From CAYWNA01 sp964459305 (lineage in GTDB: Bacteria; Planctomycetota; Planctomycetia; Pirellulales; Pirellulaceae), in the NCBI GenBank assembly GCA_964459305.1, contig CAYWNA010000041.1, positions 1 to 64,000 on the forward strand: a stretch of 64,000 nt of DNA, read 5' to 3'. Both the position numbers and the translations under genes were made by a program. This document shows, piece by piece, positions 35,356-44,008 of this stretch; position 1 is the stretch's first letter, and each line of letters opens with the position of its first letter. The notes beneath the pieces were generated by a model. The model saw only the letters and a list, made by a program, of their open reading frames with translations. It was not told the DNA's origin and searched no databases.

Positions 35356-36759
35356 TCACACATGCCACGGTGCCCGTATCGGCCTTTTCAGGATTTGATT
35401 CGCCTCGTCGTCGTTGACGAACTGCTCCGCATCGGGATCCCACTGGAGTTTTCGCATTAGCTTGATGGCGATATTGCCAAGGTGGCAGATGCTGGCCGTA
35501 CGGTGTCCCACTTCGACGGGCTCGATCGGCTCCTCGCGCGACCTGACACAATTGAGGAAGTTGCGGATGTGGTCGATACAGTAGTTTCCGTAAACGTTCT
35601 CGGTACGGTCTGGAATGCTCCTCGGCAAGTGGATTTCGTTGGGGCCGATCTTCGTGTTCATCAATGATTCGGGATGAGTCTTCAGGCCCTTGAAGCCGAA
35701 CTCGACCCAGCCCTCGGTGCCTTCGAACCGCACTCCGAACCCGGGCGACTTGCTCTCGCAAATCAGCTCCACCCCGTTGGCGTACCGAGCACGAAACTCG
35801 CACGTCACGGCCGTGTTGAACAAGCTTCCCTCCGGAGGCCATTCGGCGTGTACTCCCTCGACTTCTACCGGCCCCGTGAGACATGTGCCGTTGCCCCATT
35901 GGGCCATATCGTTCGAATGGGCGCCAAAGTTCGTGATTTGACCGCCGGAGTAGTCCAGATTGAAGCGGAACTTGTAGATACAGCGGTCTTTGTGATAAGG
36001 CACCGACGGCGCTGGGCCTAGCCACAGGTCGTAGTCGAATCCATCGGGCACAGGCATCGGTTTCCAGCCGGGCCCGGGTCCTGTCTTGTTGTTGAACGCG
36101 AGAAACGTGCGGATGGTCTTCAACTCGCCGATGCGACCATTGCGAACCAGTTCGCAGCCGAACCGGTTCGCTGGGCTCGAACGAAATTGGCTTCCCGTTT
36201 GGAGTATGCGTTTGTGTTTGCGTACGGCCTTGATCATCTCCTGCCCGTCACGGATGGTCAGAGAGAGGGGCTTCTGACAGAAGATATCCTTGCCCGCCTC
36301 GGCCGCCATAACGGTCATAGCGCGATGCCAATGGTCGGGTGTGACGATGGCCACCGTGTCGATGTCATCGCGACCAATGATCTCGCGGAAATCTTTGCAC
36401 GCGACGACGCCCTTGAACTGGCCAGATTTCGTTTTGCCTGCATAGTACTCGTTGACGGTTTTCAGCGCCGGCTCGCGCCCCATGAGTCGCTTCTCGTCGC
36501 GATAGCCGAGGCTGGCGGTATTAACGTCGCAGATCGCCTTGACCTGAACGTCGTCGAACCGCATGAAGATCTCCATGTCCGGTGTACCACGAGTGCCGGT
36601 GCCGATAATGCCCACATTGATACGGTTGCTCGGCGCGTTGTTACTCAATACCGAGGAGGGCACGAGCGCGGGGACGGCAACGACTGTGGATGCCGCCGCC
36701 GTTTTCAGGAATTCACGACGTGAAGCACTCTGCTTGGGTCTTTTCGGGTCGTGGTTCAT
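35356..36759 (-). CDS. Tat-exported Gfo/Idh/MocA family oxidoreductase
   Basis: 467 residues. The twin-arginine signal SRREFLKTA (from residue 13) is followed by APSNRINVGIIGTGTRG, the dinucleotide-binding start. VTPDHWHRAMTVMAAEAGKD and IFCQKPLSLT (a Q in place of the E of the EKP motif) follow, then the C-terminal family fold. AAAGGA lies 8 bases before ATG 36759; the frame is open to 36825. It is closely related to the oxidoreductase at 38401 (same NAPSNRI start, same VPDGFDY segment), and the two flank the racemase-like gene in one orientation, which suggests duplication and a shared periplasmic pathway. Confidence 0.88.
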   Translation of the reverse strand: MNHDPKRPKQSASRREFLKTAAASTVVAVPALVPSSVLSNNAPSNRINVGIIGTGTRGTPDMEIFMRFDDVQVKAICDVNTASLGYRDEKRLMGREPALKTVNEYYAGKTKSGQFKGVVACKDFREIIGRDDIDTVAIVTPDHWHRAMTVMAAEAGKDIFCQKPLSLTIRDGQEMIKAVRKHKRILQTGSQFRSSPANRFGCELVRNGRIGELKTIRTFLAFNNKTGPGPGWKPMPVPDGFDYDLWLGPAPSVPYHKDRCIYKFRFNLDYSGGQITNFGAHSNDMAQWGNGTCLTGPVEVEGVHAEWPPEGSLFNTAVTCEFRARYANGVELICESKSPGFGVRFEGTEGWVEFGFKGLKTHPESLMNTKIGPNEIHLPRSIPDRTENVYGNYCIDHIRNFLNCVRSREEPIEPVEVGHRTASICHLGNIAIKLMRKLQWDPDAEQFVNDDEANQILKRPIRAPWHV

Positions 36760-36861
36760 GTTGACGGTCCTTTTCTTGATAGAGGAGGATTCGATATCGG
36801 CAACCAACGACCGATTCACACTCACCTTGTTTTGGCCTGCAAGAACAGGAGATGCATGGTA

Positions 36862-38373
36862 CTACTGCGGACCGGCAACCTTCTTGTTGTTGGCACGGAA
36901 TTCCCGGTACAGGCTCCAGGCCAAGGGTACTCTCTGCGTCAATCGTTCCATGACCACCGGACTGACGTTGGTGGGTCCAAGGGGAACAGCTCGCACGTCC
37001 CGCCACGCGTGGGCAGGTTGCCGGCTGTACTTGTAGTCGTAGGTGAAGCCTCCGTCCGAGTCGAGTTTGGCTCCTGCAGCGTCCTTGCAGGGAACCGTGA
37101 TAAAGAACTCGACTCCTGTGCCGGTCTGATTGGGGCTGCGTCTCTGGCGGTATCGCGAATCGATTGCCAAGACCTGATAGAGTCGTTTGGCCACGAAAAA
37201 GGCCGGATCGACCAGCGCGATTTCCTCCGACATGAGATGGCGGTAGATGAATCGGCCGTCCTCCTTGTAGGTGTACAGCCGAGCGAATTCACGTCGGAAG
37301 GCGTCGGCGAAGAACGGAAAATGGGTGCAGCCAAGAATGACGACCCGCAGTGGCTCGGGGTCTTGAGATTGTCGCAGCGTTTCCATCAGGCTGACCACGT
37401 GGTAGGCAACATAGTTTTCCACGGAATTGAGCTGGATCGACGATGGGTCCTCGATATCGCCTTCGAAGAGGATGTTGTTGCCGTCGAAATCGAAGTCGTA
37501 CCGTTTGAGAATCGGCGGATCGATGCGGGCCTCGGGGTTATCAAGCGACGGCCCCCTGTACTCATTTCGCACCCGCCTGCCGTCTGTTGCGAGAGCAATG
37601 AAAGCCGCCTTGCCATCGATGGCACCGGCGAGACCCAATCCGCCTTGTTGCACGACGCCGATGTCGGTCTCTCCGCCCTTTTTTCTCGTCAGGCTTCGAA
37701 TCGCCGCCGGATAAGCGCCGGCGAGTACCGTCCCCTTCGTGGCCATGATGCCGATCGTTCCGCGCCCAGCCCGTGATAACTGCTCCAGCGCACCCTGGGC
37801 ACCAGCCTGGACCACACCTACCACTGGGACATCAATCGCGGACTTCGTCAGCAATCGTTCAATCGCCGTTTTCCCGTAGGCCGTTGCGGTATTGCAGGCG
37901 ATCACAATGGCCTTTACGGGCGACTTGGTAGGCTTCGGCGTTTCGGCCGCAGCCGACGGATAGAACTTGTTTCCCAAGAGGAACTCAGCGTCTTTCACTG
38001 TCAGCCTTGTCAGAAACGACGCCTTTCCCACCGTGGGATAGTTGCCATACGGCATGTTTGCCTGATCGGCTAGAAAGATGAACCTCTCGTCCTGAAAGTC
38101 CGGGCGACCGTCTGCCTCGGACAACGCGTGGGTTTCGTTGTCGGCCACGTCGATCAGCAGGATCTGTTCCAACACGGTGAGTCCGCCGGTGCCGGAGTCG
38201 AAGACCCCGATCGGCAGCGCAGATAATCGGTCTAGCCTTGCCTTGGAATCGGCCCTGCTCGCGTGTTCCTCTGCGCCGACCAGCGGCTTGATTGTCGGTT
38301 GCGGCGGTCCGGCGGAAACCGTTTGGGAACAGAGAATCCAATATATGCAAATGGCAGAGCAAAGTCGCTTCAT
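36862..38373 (-). CDS. Signal-peptide-bearing glutamate racemase homologue
   Basis: 503 residues against about 270 for cytosolic MurI. A signal peptide (LCSAICIYWILCSQTVSA) is followed by the MurI signature GVFDSGTGGLTV (56-67). Both catalytic cysteines are present: Cys160 in VIACNTATAY and Cys349 in LGCTHFPF, with His351. The extra length comes from insertions between these motifs (for example residues 70-100 and 260-320) and a C-terminal extension of about 80 residues. If exported, it could interconvert glutamate or another amino acid outside the cytoplasm. Substrate is inferred from family only. It lies between two Tat-exported oxidoreductases in one orientation. Confidence 0.82.
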   Translation of the reverse strand: MKRLCSAICIYWILCSQTVSAGPPQPTIKPLVGAEEHASRADSKARLDRLSALPIGVFDSGTGGLTVLEQILLIDVADNETHALSEADGRPDFQDERFIFLADQANMPYGNYPTVGKASFLTRLTVKDAEFLLGNKFYPSAAAETPKPTKSPVKAIVIACNTATAYGKTAIERLLTKSAIDVPVVGVVQAGAQGALEQLSRAGRGTIGIMATKGTVLAGAYPAAIRSLTRKKGGETDIGVVQQGGLGLAGAIDGKAAFIALATDGRRVRNEYRGPSLDNPEARIDPPILKRYDFDFDGNNILFEGDIEDPSSIQLNSVENYVAYHVVSLMETLRQSQDPEPLRVVILGCTHFPFFADAFRREFARLYTYKEDGRFIYRHLMSEEIALVDPAFFVAKRLYQVLAIDSRYRQRRSPNQTGTGVEFFITVPCKDAAGAKLDSDGGFTYDYKYSRQPAHAWRDVRAVPLGPTNVSPVVMERLTQRVPLAWSLYREFRANNKKVAGPQ

Positions 38374-38400
38374 GGGCGAAGTCCTCTATGGTCTTTGCGG

Positions 38401-39765
38401 CTAGAAGTGCCACGGCTCGCGGTAGGGTCGCTGGAGCATCCGGTTGGCTTCGTCGTCGTCGATGAACCGTTCTTCTCGCGGATCCCATTGGACCTTGCGC
38501 TTTAGCTGCATCGCAATGTTTCCCACATGGCAGATGCATGCCGTGCGATGACCAATTTCGACGGGTTCGAGCGGCTCCTCGCGCGACTTCACGCAATCGA
38601 GGAAATTGCGGTAGTGATTGGGGCTGACCGGGAGTCGGACTTCATCCGGCCCGATTTGTGAAGTGGCGAGTGACTCCGGATGCGTTGTCACTTTCCCACC
38701 TGAATACTCGACCCAGCCTTCCGTCCCTTCGAAACGCACACCGAACCCAGGCTTCTGCGTCCGGCAGATCAATTCCACGCCGTTCGCGTACCGAGCGCGG
38801 AAGTTCGTCTCGACCGCGGTATTGTACAGGTGCCCCTCCGGCGGCCAAACAGACGCCGTGTCTTCGAACTCCACCGGCCCGGTGTCGTCGGTTCCCAGAC
38901 CCCATTGAACGATGTCGTTCGAATGCGCTCCTGTGTTGGTCACTTGGCCGCCGGAGTAGTCGAGGTTAAAACGGAATCGGTACAAGCAACGGTCCTTGTG
39001 ATAGGATGCGTTGGGAGCCGGGCCCAACCACATCTCATAGTCAAACCCATCGGGTACCGGCATCGGTTTCCAACCAGGACCGGGCCCCACTGGGGCGCCG
39101 GAAACGATGGAAATCACCTTCTGGATCTTGCCGATCCGGCCGTTTCGGACCAGCTCGCAGGCGCGACGGACTCTCTGATTGGAGCGATACTGGCTGCCGG
39201 TCTGCAGGATACGGTTGTACTTTCGCACGGCCTTGATCATTTCCTGTCCGTCGTGAACCGTCAGCGTCAGCGGTTTCTGGCAGTAGATGTCCTTCCCGGC
39301 GCGGGCCGCCAAACACGCCACCAGCGCATGCCAATGATCGGGAAGCACGACAAGCACGGCGTCGATGTCGTCACGAGCCAGCACGTCGCGAAAGTCAGCG
39401 TACGCGTCGCAGCCCTTGAAATGACCGGAACGTGTCTTCTTGGCGTAGTATTCGTCGACTTTCTGTCGAACCGGTTCGCGGCCCAGGAAGTGCTCGGGCC
39501 GGGCGTACCCATAGCTTCCTTTGTTGACGTCGCACACGGCCATGACTTGCACGTCGTCATAACGCATGACACCCGGCAGGTCGCCGCGACTCTGGTTGCC
39601 GCAGCCGATCAACGCCACATGGATACGGTTGCTCGGCGCGTTGGCACCGAACACCGAAGCGGGAACGAGCCACGGCGCACTGACCGCGCCCACGCCACCC
39701 CCCAATCGCCTTAAGAAATCACGGCGCGTCGTAAACGGTCCAGAATGCTGCGCTGTTTCACGCAT
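38401..39765 (-). CDS. Tat-exported Gfo/Idh/MocA family oxidoreductase
   Basis: 454 residues. Twin-arginine signal TTRRDFLRRL (from residue 12), dinucleotide-binding HVALIGCGNQSRG, VLPDHWHALVACLAARAGKD with IYCQKPLTLT, and a C-terminal domain sharing GNIAMQLKRKVQWDP with the paralogue at 35356. It is upstream of the racemase-like gene with a gap of only 27 bases, so these three genes probably form one operon. Substrate unknown. Confidence 0.88.
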   Translation of the reverse strand: MRETAQHSGPFTTRRDFLRRLGGGVGAVSAPWLVPASVFGANAPSNRIHVALIGCGNQSRGDLPGVMRYDDVQVMAVCDVNKGSYGYARPEHFLGREPVRQKVDEYYAKKTRSGHFKGCDAYADFRDVLARDDIDAVLVVLPDHWHALVACLAARAGKDIYCQKPLTLTVHDGQEMIKAVRKYNRILQTGSQYRSNQRVRRACELVRNGRIGKIQKVISIVSGAPVGPGPGWKPMPVPDGFDYEMWLGPAPNASYHKDRCLYRFRFNLDYSGGQVTNTGAHSNDIVQWGLGTDDTGPVEFEDTASVWPPEGHLYNTAVETNFRARYANGVELICRTQKPGFGVRFEGTEGWVEYSGGKVTTHPESLATSQIGPDEVRLPVSPNHYRNFLDCVKSREEPLEPVEIGHRTACICHVGNIAMQLKRKVQWDPREERFIDDDEANRMLQRPYREPWHF

Positions 39766-39885
39766 GTATATGACCCTCCTCTCGGTGTGGAAGTTCTGTG
39801 GCGGGCAAGCAGGCGTCTAGGGATCATTGTCCCAAAAACCGACGCGGCCGCAATCACCACGATTAGGACGTTGCCGGAGGATTAT

Positions 39886-41163
39886 TCAGGCCTCTTGGTC
39901 TAACGAAAACGTTTGACACCTCTTTCGCATCTGACCAAGGGCCTGTTCGATTAGACGATAGTAGTAGGGAAACAGGTCAATCGCTTGCTCGAACAAACCC
40001 GGAACCGCAGCGTCGTCACGGGATCGACTCGCCAGATCCCAGAGGTCATTGAGGGCCCGTCGGTGGATCTCTTCGATCCTCACACCCAGACGGTCAAAAC
40101 ACTGTTCGGGACCTAGGGTCTGGTCACCAAGTAGCGTGCGCAGGTTCGCCACAATGGGATCGGTGAGTTTCTTAATCCAGATCAACTCGTAGTAGAAGAG
40201 TCGGCTAACGTCAAAGTGGTCCGGCGCGTTCACGTAGAAATAGTAGCGTCCTGCGCGGATCCGAGCGTATCGAACGTTCTCAATCAGTGTCGCAAGCGGA
40301 TCGCTCTCGCTCGATGCCAGTTGCCCTTTCAGTTCGGCCGGGCCTGCCGACCGGTCGACATCCAGGTGTTCGATGGATTCGACCAACAAGGGGAACAACT
40401 GCTCGAAGCCGGAGAAGAGCAACTCCTCAAACACGTGCATCCGATGGTCGTCGGTCTGCTCAGGTGTGTCGTAGTAAGCGTCCAGCTGCCGGAAAACGGC
40501 GTCGATTTGCTCGGCCACACACCCGCTGTCGCGTAGCCAAGTCAGCCCTTCCCACTTGCCAGAGAAGTTTCTGCGAGCCAGGACGGCTGCAGCCGATAGG
40601 ACCGGCGGCGCGAAATAGTGCCAGCAGCGGGAATGCAGGGCGTATTTCGGTTCGAACTGACCCAGGTTGACTGGTGGGTCGATCCCGTGGATATACGGCG
40701 AGTAGTAGTGGAGAAACCGGCTCAGGTGGTAATGTTCATCGGTGGCGTCGAATTCCCGTACGGCTGTGCGGACTTTGAGTCGATCAAACCAATCCTGGCG
40801 GCCCCACCACAGCGTCCACACAGCGTATTCCGGATTGCTGAAGCGGCCATCCAATACCTCGGATACGGTCAAGGCGGCTCCGGCGGTGTGTTCGTTGATG
40901 CGGTTCCACTCCGGATGTGCCCGGACCATCTCCAGTTGGATCCGGCCAGCGAGCCGATCGATGTCGATCCAATCGTCGACGGTGGTGTCGTCGTCACAAA
41001 TGACGCGGAAGTCCAGATCGCTCAGGCCTGGGATGAGGTCTCTCTTCTCCCACTTGGCCACCAAGCCCACGACATGAGAATTATCTTTGGACAGTCCTTC
41101 CGCCACGGTCGATGCAACCGCCTCGAAGTGCGTTCGCAATTCGTCCAGAGTCGAAGCGTTCAT
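39886..41163 (-). CDS. Nucleotidyltransferase-like protein, uncharacterised
   Basis: 425 residues. The N-terminal part contains GLSDLDFRVI, a pattern like the G-S-x-D-x-D of the nucleotidyltransferase superfamily, preceded by VVGLVAKWEKRDL. The rest is helical, with FHYYSPYIHGIDPPVNLGQF-type aromatic-rich segments and RARIRAGRYYFYVNA-like strands, and no other domain that I recognise. The start overlaps the stop of the oxidoreductase gene by 4 bases, so it is translationally coupled to it. A sugar or small-molecule nucleotidylation step is possible, but the match is short. Confidence 0.62.
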   Translation of the reverse strand: MNASTLDELRTHFEAVASTVAEGLSKDNSHVVGLVAKWEKRDLIPGLSDLDFRVICDDDTTVDDWIDIDRLAGRIQLEMVRAHPEWNRINEHTAGAALTVSEVLDGRFSNPEYAVWTLWWGRQDWFDRLKVRTAVREFDATDEHYHLSRFLHYYSPYIHGIDPPVNLGQFEPKYALHSRCWHYFAPPVLSAAAVLARRNFSGKWEGLTWLRDSGCVAEQIDAVFRQLDAYYDTPEQTDDHRMHVFEELLFSGFEQLFPLLVESIEHLDVDRSAGPAELKGQLASSESDPLATLIENVRYARIRAGRYYFYVNAPDHFDVSRLFYYELIWIKKLTDPIVANLRTLLGDQTLGPEQCFDRLGVRIEEIHRRALNDLWDLASRSRDDAAVPGLFEQAIDLFPYYYRLIEQALGQMRKRCQTFSLDQEA

Positions 41164-42170
41164 TCCAAAGAGCCAACCTCCAGCCAGCCTCTCCGTCGAG
41201 ACGATTCGAATACCACGCCCATGATTTGCGTAGCTTTTTTCCCATCGGCAGCCGCGAAGCGCGGATCACGGTCCTCGACAATGGCGCGAGCGAAGTCATC
41301 GACGAGTGGGTAATGCGCGTTTTCCGGTTTCGGGATCTTCCGGTGTTCAATCTCCCGGCCGACGGTGACCACCGCCTCCTCGCCGTCGCAAGGATGCAGC
41401 GTGACCTTTGCCTCCGTTCCGACGACGTGGATCTCGTCGGTCCACGTCTTGCTGTTCCAGTGGAACGATCCAGTGAACTGCGCACCGTCGGCCAGCGTCA
41501 TCAAAATAGTGGCCGAGTCTTCCACGTCATAGTCGTGTGTGAGGGTCTCTACGCGGGCCACTAGTTGGCGAGGCAGGCCGAACCACCAGGCCAACAGGTC
41601 CAGCCGGTGGCTGCCCACGTCGCTGAGCACTCCACCGCCGGACAGATCACGCCGAACGCGCCAGGCACCCGGCGTGTTCGGATCGGGCCGATACCAACTG
41701 TGAAGCGCCATGCGCACGAGCACAATTTTGCCAAAATCGCCGCGGTCCAGCATGTCTTTGACCAATTGGAAGCGAGGCCAAAAGCGTCGGTAGTAGGCCA
41801 CGGCCAGCCGCCGGCCGGTTTGCTCGGCGACTCGGCATATGTCGTCCGCCTCCGTGGCATTCAGCGCCATGGGCTTTTCAACCAAAACGTCTTTGCCGGC
41901 CCGAAGCGCCGCGATCGCTTGCGGTGCGTGCAGGTGCACCGGTGTGGCCACGTAAACCGCATTGACGTGGGGGTCGTCCAGCATCGCTTCGAGGTCGGTA
42001 TAGACCTTTTGTGGCGCAAGGGAGGCAATTTCGGCTTCTTTTGCCGCGGCATTAGTTGACACACAGGCATAAAGAACACTGTCCGGCTGCTGATGAATGG
42101 CCGGTCCCACTCGCTTGCAAACGATGTCGCCCACGCCCACAACTGCCCAATTGACCTTCCCGTCGGCCAT
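41160..42170 (-). CDS. Cytosolic Gfo/Idh/MocA family oxidoreductase
   Basis: 336 residues with no signal peptide, unlike the three exported paralogues in the window. NWAVVGVGDIV opens the Rossmann fold; VYVATPVHLHAPQAIAALRA and DVLVEKPMAL carry the family motifs; DVGSHRLDLLAWW is the usual conserved segment. Its gene is coupled to the nucleotidyltransferase-like gene downstream and follows the DegT aminotransferase gene, a pairing often seen in amino-sugar or aminocyclitol synthesis. Confidence 0.88.
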   Translation of the reverse strand: MADGKVNWAVVGVGDIVCKRVGPAIHQQPDSVLYACVSTNAAAKEAEIASLAPQKVYTDLEAMLDDPHVNAVYVATPVHLHAPQAIAALRAGKDVLVEKPMALNATEADDICRVAEQTGRRLAVAYYRRFWPRFQLVKDMLDRGDFGKIVLVRMALHSWYRPDPNTPGAWRVRRDLSGGGVLSDVGSHRLDLLAWWFGLPRQLVARVETLTHDYDVEDSATILMTLADGAQFTGSFHWNSKTWTDEIHVVGTEAKVTLHPCDGEEAVVTVGREIEHRKIPKPENAHYPLVDDFARAIVEDRDPRFAAADGKKATQIMGVVFESSRRRGWLEVGSLE

Positions 42171-42210
42171 CAGTTGTGCTCCTTGGAGCGTATTTTCAGT
42201 TTGTCGATTC

Positions 42211-42275
42211 GGGAGGGCGAGGCTCTCGCCGAGCCGTCGAGATGGCAGGGAAAGCGGCTCAGCGGGAGCCCTCCC
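42211..42275. repeat. Imperfect palindromic dispersed repeat (REGEA type), copy 1
   Basis: GGGAGGGCGAGGCTCTCGCC (42211-42230) plus GAGCC forms an inverted repeat with GGCTCAGCGGGAGCCCTCCC (42256-42275), with one 5-base gap. A better preserved copy is at 50719-50789. It lies between the DegT gene and the oxidoreductase gene on the leftward transcript. Confidence 0.75.
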
Positions 42276-42311
42276 AGATTCTGTCCTTCGAGAGGTTGTG
42301 ACGACACGTTC

Positions 42312-43481
42312 CTACTTCCTCGCTTCACGCAGAGATTGCTTGATGGCCCAAGCGATGTACTCGCAGTCTTCGGCCGTGGTGTGTGGGAACAACGGGAGGC
42401 TGAACACTTCCTGGCACACTTTCGCAGTAATCGGGCAATCAGCCGTCTCTTCGGTGTAGCCCAGATTGGAAAGCACTTCCCAACTCCACAATGCCGGGTA
42501 GTGAATGGCACAGCCAACCTTGTATTTGTTCTTGAGCACATCCAACAGCGCGTCGCGATCGAAACTGACTTTGTCCGTATCCAACCGCACTACATACAGA
42601 TGACAGCCGTGACCGGCCTCGATGCCGGCAGGACGGATGACCTCCTGTACGCCCTCCAGCGAGCGATGCATGTGCCGGAACGCCTCCAACCGCCGCGCCA
42701 CCACACGATCGATCTTCGCCAATTGCGTCAACCCTACGGCGCATTGCACTTTCGTCAGTCGATAGTTGAAACCGACGCTCACCACTCGCAGTTTCGGTCC
42801 ATACACGTAGCCAAATGTCTTTTTCTGCCGCACCAACTCGGCGAAGTCTTCGTCATCGGTTGTGACCGCGCCGCCCTCGCCCAGCGTCGCCATGTTCTTG
42901 TTGGACTGAAAACTGTAACAATTCGCTTTGCCGCGCCCGCCGATGGGGCGGCCTTTGTAGTGAGTCGAAACGGCATGGGCGGCGTCGTAGACGACTGGAA
43001 CACCCGTCTCGTCGGTGATTGCATCGAACCCGTCACAATCGGCGGCCAAGCCCGCGAAGTGTACGGGAATGATCGCCTTGGTTTTGTCCGTAATCCGTCT
43101 ACAGACATCGTGCGGGTCGAGGCACATGGTTGTCGGATCGACATCGGCAAACACCACTTTGGCCCCGCGGGCTATGGCACACGTGGCCGTGCACACAAAA
43201 GTCAATGGTGTGGTGATCACCTCGTCCCCCGGACCGATCTCCAACGCCATCATGCACAAGTCCAACGCCGTGCCGCAGCTATTCACGCCGATCGCCTTGG
43301 CCGCTCCTTCGTGAGCGGCAAACGCATTCTGGAAATCCGTTTCTTCAGGCAGCGGAAAAAAGCTGCCACCCGGCTCCGATGCCGCACGGACGACGCTCAT
43401 CACAGCCTCAATATCGTCCTGCTCATAAACGCCGCCCATCGCTCCAAACGGAATCTCGCGAATGGCCCTTGTCTCGTTCAT
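42312..43481 (-). CDS. DegT/DnrJ/EryC1/StrS family PLP aminotransferase
   Basis: 389 residues. The internal aldimine lysine is Lys195 in FQSNKNMATLGEGG; the ring-nitrogen aspartate is Asp166 in VVYDAAHAVST; the cofactor phosphate loop is VNSCGTALDL. These enzymes transfer an amino group to a keto-sugar or inosose. The cytosolic oxidoreductase encoded downstream could supply the keto substrate. Together they suggest synthesis of an amino sugar or aminocyclitol, but the product is not determined by the sequence. GGAG lies about 9 bases before the ATG. Confidence 0.9.
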   Translation of the reverse strand: MNETRAIREIPFGAMGGVYEQDDIEAVMSVVRAASEPGGSFFPLPEETDFQNAFAAHEGAAKAIGVNSCGTALDLCMMALEIGPGDEVITTPLTFVCTATCAIARGAKVVFADVDPTTMCLDPHDVCRRITDKTKAIIPVHFAGLAADCDGFDAITDETGVPVVYDAAHAVSTHYKGRPIGGRGKANCYSFQSNKNMATLGEGGAVTTDDEDFAELVRQKKTFGYVYGPKLRVVSVGFNYRLTKVQCAVGLTQLAKIDRVVARRLEAFRHMHRSLEGVQEVIRPAGIEAGHGCHLYVVRLDTDKVSFDRDALLDVLKNKYKVGCAIHYPALWSWEVLSNLGYTEETADCPITAKVCQEVFSLPLFPHTTAEDCEYIAWAIKQSLREARK

Positions 43482-43505
43482 CCTCTGCCACTCCTAATTC
43501 GTCGT

Positions 43506-43515
43506 TCCTTGTTCG
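43506..43515 (-). repeat. Outlying core of the S23-cassette repeat
   Basis: On the minus strand this reads CGAACAAGGA, identical to the core of the two longer repeat copies nearby, and is followed by ACGACGAAT. It lies just upstream of the DegT gene. It may be a decayed or partial copy. Confidence 0.5.
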
Positions 43516-43569
43516 GCGCTAGATTTCACGTTACCAGCAACAACGCTGCTGCCGGGCTGAACCGCAATG

Positions 43570-43592
43570 GAATATCGAATATCGAACAAGGA
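43570..43592 (+). repeat. Left terminal inverted repeat of the S23 cassette
   Basis: GAATATCGAATATCGAACAAGGA, 22 of 23 bases identical to the copy on the opposite strand at 44019-44041. The pair encloses the four-helix-bundle gene. Confidence 0.8.
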
Positions 43593-43636
43593 ATGTCGAA
43601 ATGCGAATGGGGTTCACAGTGCGCCGAATTCGAGAT

Positions 43637-44008
43637 TCACTTGTTTTTCTCTGTCGTCTTGACACTAGCCACGAAAATGGAGATCAGCTCGTTGCACTCA
43701 CCAATTATGGGCGCCAACTTATCCTGCGGTTCGATCAGAGGTTTCCGTTGAATCATGAGCGGCCAAACATGTGTTTCACGCAGTTCCTTCAATGCGATCT
43801 TCATTTTGTGGACGAAATCCTTGCGGGATTCAGCACTCTGGGCTTCACCATAATTGGGTGCGGGAGACGTCCCGGAACGCAGCAATTGTCCCGCAACGTG
43901 ACTGCCAATGCGATTGTTCGGCAAAGCCTCAACAACGCTCATCACCCGCACGGCAAAGTCGATCAGTCGATCCTGCAAATCAAAGTCTCTTGGTTTCTCA
44001 TCATTCAC
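43637..44008 (-). CDS. S23-family four-helix-bundle protein
   Basis: 123 residues forming four predicted helices, with the family pattern DLQDRLIDFAVRVMSVVEAL, HVAGQLLRSGTSPAPNYGEA, ESRKDFVHKMKIALKELRE and the C-terminal ECNELISIFVASVKT. This is the S23/intervening-sequence protein family; relatives accompany 23S rRNA insertions, and the Avd proteins of diversity-generating retroelements share the fold. The GTG start overlaps the TAG stop of the deacetylase gene, and the ribosome-binding site AAGGAG lies inside the flanking repeat. No rRNA or reverse transcriptase is nearby. The repeat-gene-repeat arrangement suggests a mobile cassette. Confidence 0.82.
   Translation of the reverse strand: MNDEKPRDFDLQDRLIDFAVRVMSVVEALPNNRIGSHVAGQLLRSGTSPAPNYGEAQSAESRKDFVHKMKIALKELRETHVWPLMIQRKPLIEPQDKLAPIIGECNELISIFVASVKTTEKNK

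Noticed and set aside
42093..43751. 552-codon frame on the plus strand
   Set aside because: It is antisense to the DegT aminotransferase gene and reads through the REGEA repeat; no domain is recognised.
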